NCBI GenBank assembly: GCA_900768785.1
Contig: CAAGEG010000159.1
Location: 1 to 64,000, forward strand
Origin: an uncultured Prevotella sp.
Lineage (GTDB): Bacteria; Bacteroidota; Bacteroidia; Bacteroidales; Bacteroidaceae
Length of the DNA stretch: 64,000 nt
Direction: 5' to 3'
Within the stretch, counting starts at the first letter, position 1. Every line of letters begins with the position of its first letter. Below the pieces are notes generated by a model, which worked only from the letters and a program-made list of their open reading frames with translations, was not told where the DNA came from and did not search any database. Positions 36,346-45,904 of this stretch are shown in pieces. The translations under genes were made by a program, and so were the position numbers.

Positions 36346-36966
36346 ATGAGGCAATTATTATTTGTATTTGTTGCATTGTTGGCTTTCCCAATGACAATTA
36401 ATGCCCAGTCTTTTCTTGATGATTTGAAAGTGAAAAATTCAGAAGGCGCAAATGTTAATGTCGTTCAAAGCAAAGACTTGGACGAGTTGGTAGATAATGC
36501 CAAACTAATAAAATCGACACCTTCTGCATCTTCACAATACAACAAATCAGGGAAAAACGAGCCCAATCATACGGATAAGCATGACGGCGAACATACACGA
36601 CGACCATCAGATGTATTGAATAGAGATACAGACACACATGTTGCCGTAGGAGAAGGCAATGCCGATGCCGTCAATACAAATAAGAAAGTCATGCTCAATG
36701 GCCGCAAGACGACCGGATATAGAATACAAGTTTACTCCGGAGGTAATTCGCGCAAAGACAGACAAAACGCAGAAAACACAGGACGTGCCTTGAAACAAAG
36801 ATTTCCGTCTGTTCCCGTTTATGTCCATTTCTATTCTCCGCGTTGGATTTGTCGCATGGGCAATTTCCGTACATATCAAGAAGCGGAAAGCCTACTCAAA
36901 GAGATAAAAAGCATGGGATATCGCCAAGCGTGTATTGTTAAAGGTGTGATTTCTGTTGGATATTAA
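36346..36966 (+). CDS. SPOR-domain protein, periplasmic
   Basis: The 206-residue protein has a signal peptide (MRQLLFVFVALLAFPMTINA). A polar, low-complexity middle (His, Asp, Lys and Thr-rich, residues about 55-115) follows, then a C-terminal SPOR domain from about 125. RIQVYSGGNSRKDRQNAENT and VYVHFYSPRWICRMGNFRTY are the repeat halves of that domain. SPOR domains bind denuded peptidoglycan at division sites. It follows the isomerase by 134 bases and is followed by folE 20 bases later; this order is common in the phylum. Confidence 0.85.
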   Translation: MRQLLFVFVALLAFPMTINAQSFLDDLKVKNSEGANVNVVQSKDLDELVDNAKLIKSTPSASSQYNKSGKNEPNHTDKHDGEHTRRPSDVLNRDTDTHVAVGEGNADAVNTNKKVMLNGRKTTGYRIQVYSGGNSRKDRQNAENTGRALKQRFPSVPVYVHFYSPRWICRMGNFRTYQEAESLLKEIKSMGYRQACIVKGVISVGY

Positions 36967-36986
36967 AACAATAAAAGACATTTATA

Positions 36987-37580
36987 ATGAATCCTGAAAC
37001 TGAATTTCGTGAAGGACTTGAGGAATTGGCTTCTTGTTATAAGAATGTTTTGGGTCTTCTTGGCGAAGATGTAAATAGAGAAGGGCTTGAAAAGACACCA
37101 TTGCGTGTTGCTAAGGCTATGCAGATATTAACACGCGGATATGGTCAGAACGCCCATAAAGTGCTTCTTGATGCGTTGTTCGAGGAGAAATACAACCAAA
37201 TGGTAATAGTTAAAGACATCGATTTCTTCTCTCTTTGCGAACACCACATGTTGCCCTTCTATGGGAAAGTGCATGTTGCCTACATACCAAACGGACATAT
37301 AACAGGTCTAAGTAAGATAGCCAGAGTAGTAGATATTTATAGTCATCGCTTGCAAGTACAAGAACGAATGACCCTACAGATAAAAGATTGCATACAAGAA
37401 ACATTGAAACCACTTGGCGTAATGGTTGTTGTCGAGGCCAAACACATGTGCATGCAGATGCGAGGCGTGGAAAAACAAAATTCTATAACAACAACGAGCG
37501 ATTTCTCCGGAGCTTTCAATCAAGCCAAAACAAGAGAAGAATTTATGAATCTTTTACGCGGAGAAAGCAAAAGAATATGA
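36987..37580 (+). CDS. folE: GTP cyclohydrolase I
   Basis: FolE converts GTP to 7,8-dihydroneopterin triphosphate, the first step of tetrahydrofolate synthesis. The 197-residue protein shows the zinc site in [20 protein letters not shown] near residue 76 and the second Cys in [12 protein letters not shown] near residue 152. [20 protein letters not shown] near residue 107 is the conserved core. Length and motifs fit the homodecameric zinc type I enzyme. It sits 20 bases after the SPOR gene. The folate theme continues with the 5-FTHF cyclo-ligase gene at 44424. Confidence 0.96.
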   Translation: MNPETEFREGLEELASCYKNVLGLLGEDVNREGLEKTPLRVAKAMQILTRGYGQNAHKVLLDALFEEKYNQMVIVKDIDFFSLCEHHMLPFYGKVHVAYIPNGHITGLSKIARVVDIYSHRLQVQERMTLQIKDCIQETLKPLGVMVVVEAKHMCMQMRGVEKQNSITTTSDFSGAFNQAKTREEFMNLLRGESKRI

Positions 37581-37692
37581 TTTTTGAAAAATACTTATTT
37601 CTTATATGCAAGATTTCCACACTTCGTGTGTTATATTAATAACGGTTGAAAAATTATTATAAACGAATAGAAATATAAAAACATTAAAAGTA

Positions 37693-38358
37693 ATGAAGAA
37701 GATTTTAGGTTTAATCAGTATTGTTTTGTGCTCTATGTCAGCTGCCGTGTTAACTTCTTGTCTCAGTACCGATGGCGACGATGGCGGAATAGACCCTACA
37801 ACTTACAAAAATTGGCTCGTAAAGTTGGCAGGAAATTATTATGGCGACCCTTCAAGTTGGAAAACAACAAACAAGGTGTACTTCTATAACGACACAATTA
37901 CCGGCTCTAACAAGACCGATTCAATAGAAGGCGTAGAAATGAGAATGGGAACAGACTCCACATTAGTCGTCTATGGCATGCCCGGTCGCATTATCACAAA
38001 GAGCATCAAAGACAACGACGAACTTAAAGAAGCTATTGAAAATGCGGCATCACCTTTGTTGAAGGCTAAATATATTCTCTATAACCCTCAAACAAACTAT
38101 ATTTCTTATCTCGTTTATCCTTACGAAATGGAATATACCAACGTTAATTACAAAGGTGGCAACCATAATGTCAAGGTTAAATTCTATTTGCCGACAGGCG
38201 GAGCTTGGGCTACACAGAACGGAAGAAGCCAAACAGCAGCCAACTTCTGCATAGAAGGTTTATATCTTGATGGCACTAAGGTTAAGTCAATATATGATAA
38301 TTTGGATACGTCAACAGCACAAAACAACTCCGTATTCCAAGTTTTCGTAACAAGATAG
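37693..38358 (+). CDS. Lipoprotein, perhaps DUF4840-like
   Basis: The 221-residue protein has a lipoprotein signal (MKKILGLISIVLCSMSAAVL then TSC, Cys near residue 23) and an Asp/Gly-rich spacer (STDGDDGG). The rest is a mixed beta protein with YYGDPSSWKTTNKVYFYNDT near residue 49 and VKFYLPTGGAWATQNGRSQT near residue 157. It recalls Bacteroidales lipoproteins annotated DUF4840, but I am not certain. It is a single gene with a terminator at 38395-38454. The 112 bases before it show no clear promoter. Confidence 0.7.
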   Translation: MKKILGLISIVLCSMSAAVLTSCLSTDGDDGGIDPTTYKNWLVKLAGNYYGDPSSWKTTNKVYFYNDTITGSNKTDSIEGVEMRMGTDSTLVVYGMPGRIITKSIKDNDELKEAIENAASPLLKAKYILYNPQTNYISYLVYPYEMEYTNVNYKGGNHNVKVKFYLPTGGAWATQNGRSQTAANFCIEGLYLDGTKVKSIYDNLDTSTAQNNSVFQVFVTR

Positions 38359-38394
38359 CAAGTTGTAGCTAACAAAGAACTTCATATAAATAGG

Positions 38395-38454
38395 GCGGAT
38401 AAAGATTTAATATTGCCAAAATAAGGCTTTATTGTTCTTTTATCCGCTTTTTTG
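38395..38454 (+). terminator. Terminator of the 37693 lipoprotein gene
   Basis: GCGGATAAA (38395-38403) pairs with TTTATCCGC (38439-38447) around a loop that contains a smaller GCC...GGC hairpin. A run of seven T follows. Confidence 0.75.
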
Positions 38455-38612
38455 TGCCTTTTAAGAAAATTATTATCAACAATAACTCTTCTTTATGGAA
38501 TTTGTGTAAATTTGCAAATAGAAGCGGCAAGAGCCGATATACTTTATTTATCCGTCTTGTCTGCTTCATCTAAATCGTGTTATTGAAGAAATCTTTTAAA
38601 TATATTATTACA

Positions 38613-39062
38613 ATGGAAGTAGGAGATAAGATACCCGAAGTATTGGGATTGGACGAAAATGGTAATGAAATAAGAGCCGAACACTTTAAAGGACGTAAGC
38701 TCGTTTTGTATTTTTATCCCAAAGATCTAACATCCGGTTGTACCACAGAGGCTTGCAATCTTCGTGACAACTATGAACAGCTATCCGAAAACGGTTATGA
38801 AGTAGTGGGCGTAAGCATAGATAACGACACACAACATAAGAAGTTTATTGCGAAAAACAATCTTCCGTTCCATTTAATAGCCGATACGGAAAAAACTCTT
38901 GTAACACAATTTGGCGTTTGGGGCGAAAAAAAGATGTATGGAAGAGCCTATATGGGTACTTTCCGCACAACATTCATAATCAACGAAGACGGTATTGTCG
39001 AGCGCATAATAGGACCTAAAGAGATTAAGGTCAAGGAACATGCATCACAAATATTGCGATAA
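38613..39062 (+). CDS. bcp: Thioredoxin-dependent thiol peroxidase (BCP/PrxQ)
   Basis: The 149-residue peroxiredoxin reduces peroxides with electrons from thioredoxin. LVLYFYPKDLTSGCTTEACN near residue 29 contains the peroxidatic Cys and, five residues later, the resolving Cys typical of the BCP/PrxQ class. The conserved YGRAYMGTFRTTFIINEDGI segment is near residue 109. I start at the ATG at 38613 (MEVGDKIPEVLGLDENG). The open frame from 38577 would add 12 residues with no homology. TAAATTTGC at 38507-38515 could be the -7 box. The protein is cytoplasmic. Confidence 0.94.
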   Translation: MEVGDKIPEVLGLDENGNEIRAEHFKGRKLVLYFYPKDLTSGCTTEACNLRDNYEQLSENGYEVVGVSIDNDTQHKKFIAKNNLPFHLIADTEKTLVTQFGVWGEKKMYGRAYMGTFRTTFIINEDGIVERIIGPKEIKVKEHASQILR

Positions 39063-39126
39063 TATTGTTGACACAACCTTAAATTGTATAATTATAACAC
39101 AATTCTGAATACATAGTACTCCTTTT

Positions 39127-40017
39127 ATGGCTGAAGAAAATATTATTACAAAAAAATCCAAGCAAAAGAAGTCTTTGAAAGACCTCTTCTTTATAACGTT
39201 CGGAATATTATTGTATGCCTTTGGCTATACAGCATTTATTTTGCCCGAACAAGTCGTTATGGGAGGAGTTTCAGGTATTTCCGCCCTTTTGTTCTACGCT
39301 TTTAAGCTACCGCCGGGTGTTTCTATTTATGTGCTAAACATATCGATGTTGCTTATAGCTTTCAGGGCTCTAACCCGCCAATTTACCATTAGAACCATCA
39401 TCGGAGTGACAACAATGTCTATTCTGATAGGTCTTTTACAACCCTTAATGCAGGCTTTCCCCATCATCACAGCCGGAGAGGACAAGTTTATGCACGTACT
39501 TATCGGTGGCGCACTTGGTGGTGCCGGTCTTGGAATAGTGTTTTCACATAATGGTTCTACGGGAGGAACGGACATCATAATAGCATTATTGAACAAATAT
39601 TTCCGTGTTAGCTTCGGTCGCGCGATGCAGTTTATCGATATCACTATCATAAGTTCTTCTTACCTATTGTTTCATAGCATGGAAACAATAGTTTACGGAG
39701 TTGCCTTTACCCTTATTGCAAGCTATGTCTGCGACTATGTTATCAACGGTTCACGCCAAACCGTACAATTCATAATCATTTCAAAAGAGTATGAAAAGAT
39801 AGCTGATACAATCAACCACAAGGTTCATCGTGGTGTTACGGTAATTGAAGGCAAAGGCTGGTATTCGAAGAAAGAGGTCGATATCTTGATCGTTCTCGCA
39901 CGTAAATACGAGTCGCAAGAAGTCTTCTCTTATATCAAACGCATAGATCCTTATGCAATGGTGTCTCAATCTTTCTGTCATGGCGTCTTCGGAGAAGGCT
40001 TTGACAAGATAAAATAG
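39127..40017 (+). CDS. YitT-family membrane protein (DUF2179 C-terminus)
   Basis: The 296-residue protein has five to six membrane segments in residues 20-200. The conserved loop FILPEQVVMGGVSGISALLF is near residue 38 and the glycine-rich GLGIVFSHNGSTGGTDIIIA is near residue 136. The C-terminal 85 residues (KYIKRI-like RKYESQEVFSYIKRIDPYAM) form the DUF2179 domain. The family is widespread with no clearly known substrate. It starts at the ATG at 39127, 64 bases after bcp, and may share its transcript. Confidence 0.9.
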   Translation: MAEENIITKKSKQKKSLKDLFFITFGILLYAFGYTAFILPEQVVMGGVSGISALLFYAFKLPPGVSIYVLNISMLLIAFRALTRQFTIRTIIGVTTMSILIGLLQPLMQAFPIITAGEDKFMHVLIGGALGGAGLGIVFSHNGSTGGTDIIIALLNKYFRVSFGRAMQFIDITIISSSYLLFHSMETIVYGVAFTLIASYVCDYVINGSRQTVQFIIISKEYEKIADTINHKVHRGVTVIEGKGWYSKKEVDILIVLARKYESQEVFSYIKRIDPYAMVSQSFCHGVFGEGFDKIK

Positions 40018-40111
40018 TATCCTAAATAATTTAAAAAAAATCTGCTAATGTCAAGCGCATGGCAGAAAATTACTACCTTTGTGTCATAAAAACAAGAATA
40101 CGACACTAAGT

Positions 40112-42190
40112 ATGGATAATCAATCAACTACAAAACAACGCATAAACCCGTTTTTTGAGCCCTATAACACACCACATGACACGGTGCCTTTTGACAAAAT
40201 AACGCTTCAAGACATCGAAGAGGCGTTTATGGAAGGCATAAGACGTGACAACGAACAAATAGAAAAAACAATTAACAATCCCCAAAAGCCCACTTTCGAT
40301 AACACAATTATCAATACCGAAGAGGATAAAGACGGTTATTACGACTTGCTTTCAAGAGTGTCTAACGTCTTCTTCAATTTGTTAAGTGCCGAAACGAATG
40401 ACGAAATGGACGCTTTGGCACAAAAGATACAGCCCGTTCTCACACAACATGCTAATGATGTGCGACTCAACAAACGCCTTTTTGAACGCATAAAAGCCGT
40501 ACATCTGCACCACAGACGACTGACACCCGAAGAAAAACGATTGATTGACAATTGCTATGACGGCTTTGTAAGAAGCGGTGCTTTGCTTAATGACGAAGAC
40601 AAAGAAAAACTAAGACAACTTACTGAAGAGGCAAGCATACTCTCTTTGCAGTTTTCGCAAAACCTGCTTAAAGACAAAAAAGACTTCAAACTGCATATTA
40701 CCGACCCTTCAATGCTTGGCGGACTGCCTGAAACTGCCCTTGAAGCAGCAGCTCAAGCGGCTAAAGAGCAACAGCTTGAAGGCTGGATCTTTACTCTCGA
40801 CTTCCCGAGTTACAGTCCGTTTATGACTTATGCCGACAACCGAGAACTGCGTCGGCAGATGTATATGGCATATAACACGATATGCACCCATGATAACGAG
40901 AACAACAACCTTGAGATTTGCAAACGCCTTGTCAACCTTAGACGTGAGGTGGCTCAACTGTTAGGCAGTCGCACTTATGCCGAATATGTGTTGAAAAATC
41001 GTATGGCAGGCAACACACGCAACGTCTATAAACTTCTTGACAACCTTATTGAGGCATACAAACCTACGGCAATAAAGGAGGTAGAACAGATAAAGCGACA
41101 TGCTGCAAAGTTGGAAGGCAAGGGCTTTGTGCTTGAAGCATGGGACATGGGATACTATTCGCACAAGCTGAAATTAGATAAATACAACATAGACTCCGAA
41201 ATGCTTAGACCTTACTTTGAATTATCAAAGGTGATAAACGGAGTTTTCGGTCTTGCAAACAAGCTCTATGGCATTACATTCAAAGAAAATAACAACATTC
41301 CGGTATATCATCCCGACGTCAAAGCATATGAAGTTTTTGATAAAGACGGCTCTTTTCTTGCTGTCTTTTATGCCGACTTCCACCCGCGCAAAGGCAAACA
41401 GGGTGGAGCTTGGATGACTGAATATCAAGGTCAATGGATAGACAAACACGGTGTAAACGTGAGACCTCATGTCAGCGTGGTAATGAATCTGACCAAGCCG
41501 ACAGCCGAGAAGCCGGCATTACTAACGTTAGGAGAGGTAGAAACCTTCCTTCATGAGTTTGGTCATGCCTTGCACGGGATGTTCGCAAACACACGTTTCG
41601 AAAGTCTTTCGGGCACCAACGTGTGGTGGGACTTTGTTGAATTGCCGTCGCAATTCATGGAGAACTTCTCAATAGAAAAAGATTTTCTCAACACGTTTGC
41701 TTATCATTATCAAACACAAGAAGCCATACCGGCAGAATTGATAAGCCGTATTGTCAAGAGCCGCAACTTCATGGCGGCATATTCATGCCTTAGACAAGTG
41801 AGCTTGGCTCTGCTTGATATGGCATACTATACGCTTAAAAACGAGTTTGATGAAGATATTATATCATTTGAAAAACGTGAATGGGCAAAGGCTATTATCA
41901 CTCCCCAGCGCATGGATACATGTATGACCGTACAGTTCAGTCACATCATGGCGGGTGGCTATGCAGCAGGTTACTACAGCTATAAATGGGCTGAAGTGCT
42001 TGATGCCGACACTTTCAGCATATTCAAAAAACATGGTATCTTCAACCGTAAAACAGCCCAACGCTTCAGAGACTGCATACTTTCAAAAGGCGGAACCGAA
42101 AATCCTATGACATTATTTGTCAATTTCAAAGGTAGCAAACCAACAATAGATGCCCTTTTGAAGCGAAACGGCATAAAAAGAAAAGGTTAA
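40112..42190 (+). CDS. dcp: M3-family peptidyl-dipeptidase (Dcp-like)
   Basis: The 692-residue protein is a zinc metallopeptidase of the thimet oligopeptidase type that trims short peptides. The zinc site is FLHEFGHALHGMF near residue 474, with the third ligand in LPSQFMENF shortly after. The conserved GTNVWWDFVELPSQFMENFS segment and the C-terminal HIMAGGYAAGYYSYKWAEVL are typical of Dcp/OpdA. No signal peptide is seen, so it is probably cytoplasmic. TACCTTTG at 40074-40081 is a likely -7 box and rules out the upstream TTG at 40079 as the start; I use the ATG at 40112. Confidence 0.93.
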   Translation: MDNQSTTKQRINPFFEPYNTPHDTVPFDKITLQDIEEAFMEGIRRDNEQIEKTINNPQKPTFDNTIINTEEDKDGYYDLLSRVSNVFFNLLSAETNDEMDALAQKIQPVLTQHANDVRLNKRLFERIKAVHLHHRRLTPEEKRLIDNCYDGFVRSGALLNDEDKEKLRQLTEEASILSLQFSQNLLKDKKDFKLHITDPSMLGGLPETALEAAAQAAKEQQLEGWIFTLDFPSYSPFMTYADNRELRRQMYMAYNTICTHDNENNNLEICKRLVNLRREVAQLLGSRTYAEYVLKNRMAGNTRNVYKLLDNLIEAYKPTAIKEVEQIKRHAAKLEGKGFVLEAWDMGYYSHKLKLDKYNIDSEMLRPYFELSKVINGVFGLANKLYGITFKENNNIPVYHPDVKAYEVFDKDGSFLAVFYADFHPRKGKQGGAWMTEYQGQWIDKHGVNVRPHVSVVMNLTKPTAEKPALLTLGEVETFLHEFGHALHGMFANTRFESLSGTNVWWDFVELPSQFMENFSIEKDFLNTFAYHYQTQEAIPAELISRIVKSRNFMAAYSCLRQVSLALLDMAYYTLKNEFDEDIISFEKREWAKAIITPQRMDTCMTVQFSHIMAGGYAAGYYSYKWAEVLDADTFSIFKKHGIFNRKTAQRFRDCILSKGGTENPMTLFVNFKGSKPTIDALLKRNGIKRKG

Positions 42191-42267
42191 CAGTAGAGCC
42201 ATTCAAACTCTTCGGAGGTTGAAAATCATGGCATAACAAGGTTCGTATAATATAAGAAAAATCAGAA

Positions 42268-42729
42268 ATGTCAAACGAAACAGACAAGAGCCGCAAACAA
42301 CTATTGCTTGATTTACGCTATTTGCGCATGGCACGTATATGGGCAGAAAACAGCTACTGCAAGCGTAGGCAAGTGGGAGCTATTGTTGTGAAAGATCAAC
42401 GCATAATAAGCGATGGATATAATGGCACTCCGAGCGGTTTTGAAAATATATGTGAGGATGATACAAATACCACTAAGCCTTATGTCCTTCACGCAGAGGC
42501 AAACGCCATAACCAAACTTGCACGAAGCTCCAACAATAGTGACGGAGCAACACTCTATGTTACAGCCTCACCATGTATAGAGTGCGCAAAATTGATAATA
42601 CAAGCCGGCATAAAGCGTGTTGTTTATGGTGAGAAATACAGGCTTGAAGACGGCATCAATTTGCTCAAAAGAGCTAATATTAATGTTATATATTTAAATC
42701 CCGATGAATATGAAACCACAAAAGAGTAA
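42268..42729 (+). CDS. dCMP/cytidine deaminase family protein (ComEB-like)
   Basis: The 153-residue protein has the zinc-dependent deaminase site: HAEANAITKLARSS near residue 76 (His ligand and catalytic Glu) and ASPCIECAKLIIQAG near residue 97 (two Cys ligands). SYCKRRQVGAIVVKDQRIIS and DGYNGTPSGFENI before it are typical of dCMP deaminases, which supply dUMP for dTTP synthesis. The gene overlaps the start of the following protease gene by 26 bases, so the two are translationally coupled. Confidence 0.9.
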   Translation: MSNETDKSRKQLLLDLRYLRMARIWAENSYCKRRQVGAIVVKDQRIISDGYNGTPSGFENICEDDTNTTKPYVLHAEANAITKLARSSNNSDGATLYVTASPCIECAKLIIQAGIKRVVYGEKYRLEDGINLLKRANINVIYLNPDEYETTKE

Positions 42730-44416
42730 CCGACTAATGCCGTTGTTAATGGCATTTTGCGTTGTGCTCGGCATAATGATAGGCACATTCTATGCCAATC
42801 ATTTCTCCGGCAACAGACTGAATATCATCAATTCGGGAAGCAATCGCATTAACAATCTCTTGCATATTATCGATGACCAATATGTTGATGCCGTAAACAT
42901 AGATTCGCTCGTTGATAAGGCTATACCGCAGATTTTGGCAGACCTTGACCCTCATTCTGTTTATATATCTGCAAGAGATGTTCAACAGGTAAACGATGAT
43001 TTGAAGGGCTCTTTCTCGGGGGTAGGTATCGAATTTGTCATTCGTGAAGACACCATACATATACAAGGCGTTATCAAAAACGGTCCTGCAGAACAAGCGG
43101 GAATACTTGCCGGAGACAAGATAGTAAGTGTTGACGGCAAGCCTTTTGTGGGTAAAGAGGTGACAAACGAGGAGGCAATGCACAGGCTTAAAGGCCCTAA
43201 GGACACCAAAGTGAAGATTGGCATTATTCGTTATGGGCACAAAGGAGTTAAAAACTTCACCATCACGCGGGGCGATATTCCTCAAAAGAGCGTTAGCGCC
43301 GTGTATATGCTTGATGAAAATACGGGATATATAAAGATAAAGAATTTCGGAGAGAACACTTATCCCGAACTTCTCATCTCTCTTGCACAGTTGTCGCAAG
43401 AAGGATTCAGCAATCTTGTTATTGATTTGCGCGACAATACAGGCGGCTATTTGCAGTCTGCCGTTCAAATAGCTAACGAGTTCTTGCCAAAAAACAAGCT
43501 TATTGTATATACTCAAGGGCGCAAATCGCCGAGAGAAGACTATAAGAGCGATGGACGAGGTAGCTATCAGAACATACCTCTTGTGGTGCTTATCAACGAG
43601 TCGTCGGCATCTGCATCAGAGATTTTTGCGGGAGCTATGCAAGACAACGACCGTGCTACTATCATCGGACGACGCTCTTTTGGTAAAGGACTTGTGCAGA
43701 AACCTATCGAGTTCCCTGATAAATCGGTTGTCAGACTGACTGTTGCACGTTATTACACTCCGTCGGGAAGATGCATACAGAAGCCTTATTCTACCGGTAA
43801 TGACAAGACTTATGAAGACGATATAGTGTCTCGCTACAAGCATGGAGAGTTCTTCTCACAAGACAGCATCAAACATACAGGTCCTGCATACCACACAAGT
43901 CTCGGACGAACAGTATATGGAGGTGGTGGGATAACGCCTGATATCTTTGTTCCGGAAGACACTCTTGACGTTACTTCTTATTATAAAGAAGCAAGCATGA
44001 GCGGGTTGATATTGCAATTTGCCTTCGTTTATACCGATGACAATCGTCTCAAGCTCAATAATTTCACAGAGATGATGGAGCTTGCCAACTATCTCGTTAA
44101 ACAAAACACGGTAGATAAGTTTGCCTCTTTTGCCGATAAACACGGGCTACAACGTAGAAATCTGATGATAAAAAAGTCGCACAAACTTCTTGAACGTTAT
44201 ATCAACAGTCGTATAATATATAATATTATGGACGAAGAGGCATGGACCGAATATATCAATATGGATGATAACGTCATAAAGACGGCTCTTGATGTGTTTA
44301 GAAAAGATGAGGCGTTTCCTGCAAAGCCCAAGAAGGAGACAACAAAAAAGGACAAAATAGCAAGCGGATTATTTAATTTGCCACGACCATACAACGTAAG
44401 TATCATCCGAGCATAG
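42704..44416 (+). CDS. S41-family C-terminal processing peptidase (Ctp/Prc)
   Basis: The 570-residue protein has an N-terminal membrane anchor (RLMPLLMAFCVVLGIMIGTF, residues 10-30). A PDZ domain follows near 95-180 (GVGIEFVIREDTIHIQGVIK; GPAEQAGILAGDKIVSVDGK). The S41 protease domain shows LVIDLRDNTGGYLQSAVQIA and the serine/lysine pair in SSASASEIFAGAM and RRSFGKGLVQKPIEF. The catalytic Ser and Lys are both present. A roughly 150-residue C-terminal region beyond the core is usual in Bacteroidetes Ctp. ATG codons at 42704 and 42710 are both possible starts. It lies in the periplasm, anchored to the inner membrane. Confidence 0.92.
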   Translation: MNMKPQKSNRLMPLLMAFCVVLGIMIGTFYANHFSGNRLNIINSGSNRINNLLHIIDDQYVDAVNIDSLVDKAIPQILADLDPHSVYISARDVQQVNDDLKGSFSGVGIEFVIREDTIHIQGVIKNGPAEQAGILAGDKIVSVDGKPFVGKEVTNEEAMHRLKGPKDTKVKIGIIRYGHKGVKNFTITRGDIPQKSVSAVYMLDENTGYIKIKNFGENTYPELLISLAQLSQEGFSNLVIDLRDNTGGYLQSAVQIANEFLPKNKLIVYTQGRKSPREDYKSDGRGSYQNIPLVVLINESSASASEIFAGAMQDNDRATIIGRRSFGKGLVQKPIEFPDKSVVRLTVARYYTPSGRCIQKPYSTGNDKTYEDDIVSRYKHGEFFSQDSIKHTGPAYHTSLGRTVYGGGGITPDIFVPEDTLDVTSYYKEASMSGLILQFAFVYTDDNRLKLNNFTEMMELANYLVKQNTVDKFASFADKHGLQRRNLMIKKSHKLLERYINSRIIYNIMDEEAWTEYINMDDNVIKTALDVFRKDEAFPAKPKKETTKKDKIASGLFNLPRPYNVSIIRA

Positions 44417-44423
44417 CGTGTTT

Positions 44424-44954
44424 ATGGATAAGAAAGAGTTGAGAGAATACATCCGTAAAGCGAAACGGCAATATTCTTCTGAAGAATTGGCTGAGCAGTC
44501 TGCCGTTGTTATGGAGCGTCTTTTTGCCAATAGCATAGTGGCAAACGCAAGTATCGTGCTTATGTATTACTCTCTCCCTGATGAAGTAAATACACATTTT
44601 GCTGTTGACAGGCTTGTTTGTGAGGGCAAAAGGGTGCTTCTCCCACGTGTCATTAGCGACAATAAGATGGAGATACGCGAATATTCGTCGGCTGAAGATT
44701 TGCAAAAGGGACAGTTTGATATCATGGAACCTACGGGCAAACTTTTTACCCGATATGCCGATATTGATGTTTGCGTAATTCCGGGTATGGCTTTTGATAG
44801 CGCCAAACATCGTCTCGGGAGAGGCAAAGGATATTACGACCGTTTTCTATCCAACGTTCCTAATATATATAAAATAGGTGTATGCTTCAACTTTCAGAAG
44901 GTTGACAACGTGCCTTCTGATGATTTTGATATTCCTATGGACGAGGTTTTATAG
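44424..44954 (+). CDS. 5-formyltetrahydrofolate cyclo-ligase
   Basis: This enzyme turns 5-formyl-THF back into 5,10-methenyl-THF using ATP. The 176-residue protein starts MDKKELREYIRKAKRQYSSE. It has VLMYYSLPDEVNTHFAVDRL near residue 49 and PGMAFDSAKHRLGRGKGYYD near residue 119, the latter carrying the MgATP-binding G-R-GKGYYDRFL motif. I use the ATG at 44424 rather than the GTG at 44418. It begins 7 bases after the protease gene. It ends 29 bases before the convergent DUF4738 gene, with no terminator seen between. Confidence 0.9.
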   Translation: MDKKELREYIRKAKRQYSSEELAEQSAVVMERLFANSIVANASIVLMYYSLPDEVNTHFAVDRLVCEGKRVLLPRVISDNKMEIREYSSAEDLQKGQFDIMEPTGKLFTRYADIDVCVIPGMAFDSAKHRLGRGKGYYDRFLSNVPNIYKIGVCFNFQKVDNVPSDDFDIPMDEVL

Positions 44955-44983
44955 TGAAGAACAATTATAATGACCTGTTTTGG

Positions 44984-45550
44984 TTAAACTCCGTCGTCCT
45001 CTTCTTGCTCGTTCTCGGTAGAATCAAGGCGGTTGTCACGACTTATTGACATGCTTCCGGTTGAAGAAATGTTTATTCTCATCGGCACATATTCATCGCT
45101 AAGGGCGTCGGCAGAACCTACGCTACCCGCAAAACGCAACATATTATCTTCGACACATTCATATACAACTCCGAGCAAAATGTTTTTGTCAAGGTATTCT
45201 TGTGGTAAAACGGAAGCGAAGTCGGCTTTTGTAAATGTCTTATTGAAGAACAAGTCCCCGTTTTCACGTTTTATGGTTAGTGTAACCTCGTTGTTATAAT
45301 AAGTAGCTCCGGTATCATCTTTCACAACAGGCTGAGTTGTGTCTGCCGTACGTGAACATTCTATGGTGTAGTTTTGTCCTTGCCATGTGATATTCTCATT
45401 TTGATGAGAGTCTTGCATGCGTATTGTCGCTGCCGGTTTGCTTTCTACGGGTTTGCGAGTTATGATTGTGCCTTCATTTTTCTTTTCGTTGCAAGACATG
45501 AAACACATGGCTATCATGATTGCAGCACCAAAAACGTGTTTGATTTTCAT
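44984..45550 (-). CDS. DUF4738-like lipoprotein
   Basis: The 188-residue protein has a lipoprotein signal (MKIKHVFGAAIMIAMCFMSC, Cys 20). The mature part is a single beta-rich domain (VTLTIKRENGDLFFNKTFTK near residue 89, and MRINISSTGSMSISRDNRLD near residue 157) with a very acidic C-terminal tail (DSTENEQEEDDGV). This agrees with the Bacteroidales family DUF4738; no function is known. It is a single gene facing the cyclo-ligase gene. Confidence 0.75.
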   Translation of the reverse strand: MKIKHVFGAAIMIAMCFMSCNEKKNEGTIITRKPVESKPAATIRMQDSHQNENITWQGQNYTIECSRTADTTQPVVKDDTGATYYNNEVTLTIKRENGDLFFNKTFTKADFASVLPQEYLDKNILLGVVYECVEDNMLRFAGSVGSADALSDEYVPMRINISSTGSMSISRDNRLDSTENEQEEDDGV

Positions 45551-45723
45551 TATGTTTAAAGTTATAAGTTTAAGTAATGCTACTTCTTCGTCTTGTTTAT
45601 AGCCGATGCGAAGATGTGCATTAACTTCTGCGAAATTAATGATTTTATTTTAATTATTGCCAACACTCGGTCTTTTTTATTTTTTTCAACAGCTCAGTCT
45701 GCTTTCTTGTCTTGTCTAAACAC

Positions 45724-45832
45724 GTAGTTTACGACTCGTAAACACCATACTTACGATACGTAAACTATATACTTTTGATGTCTAAACCATATACTTATGA
45801 TGTCTAAACTATATACTTACGTTTAGCCTGAT
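45724..45832. repeat. 22-bp-period tandem array in the 45551-45904 gap
   Basis: About five 22-bp units follow each other, e.g. TATACTTATGATGTCTAAACTA taken as TATACTTATGATG plus TCTAAACTA. The near-palindromic core is AAACTATATACTT or AAACACCATACTT, separated by a 9-base stretch such as ACGATACGT or TGATGTCT. The rest of the 354-base gap is AT-rich with no gene. The core is related in design but not in sequence to the array at 8355. Confidence 0.8.
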
Positions 45833-45904
45833 ACGTTATTATAACATGAAATATGCAGCTTGATAGTTGGCAGATTGTTTTTCGGTGTGCGCAAAGCTTT
45901 TCGA

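Noticed and set aside
42746..43516. Open frame of 256 codons opposite the S41 protease gene
   Set aside because: Shadow of a gene with intact PDZ and catalytic motifs; the reverse frame has no recognisable domain.
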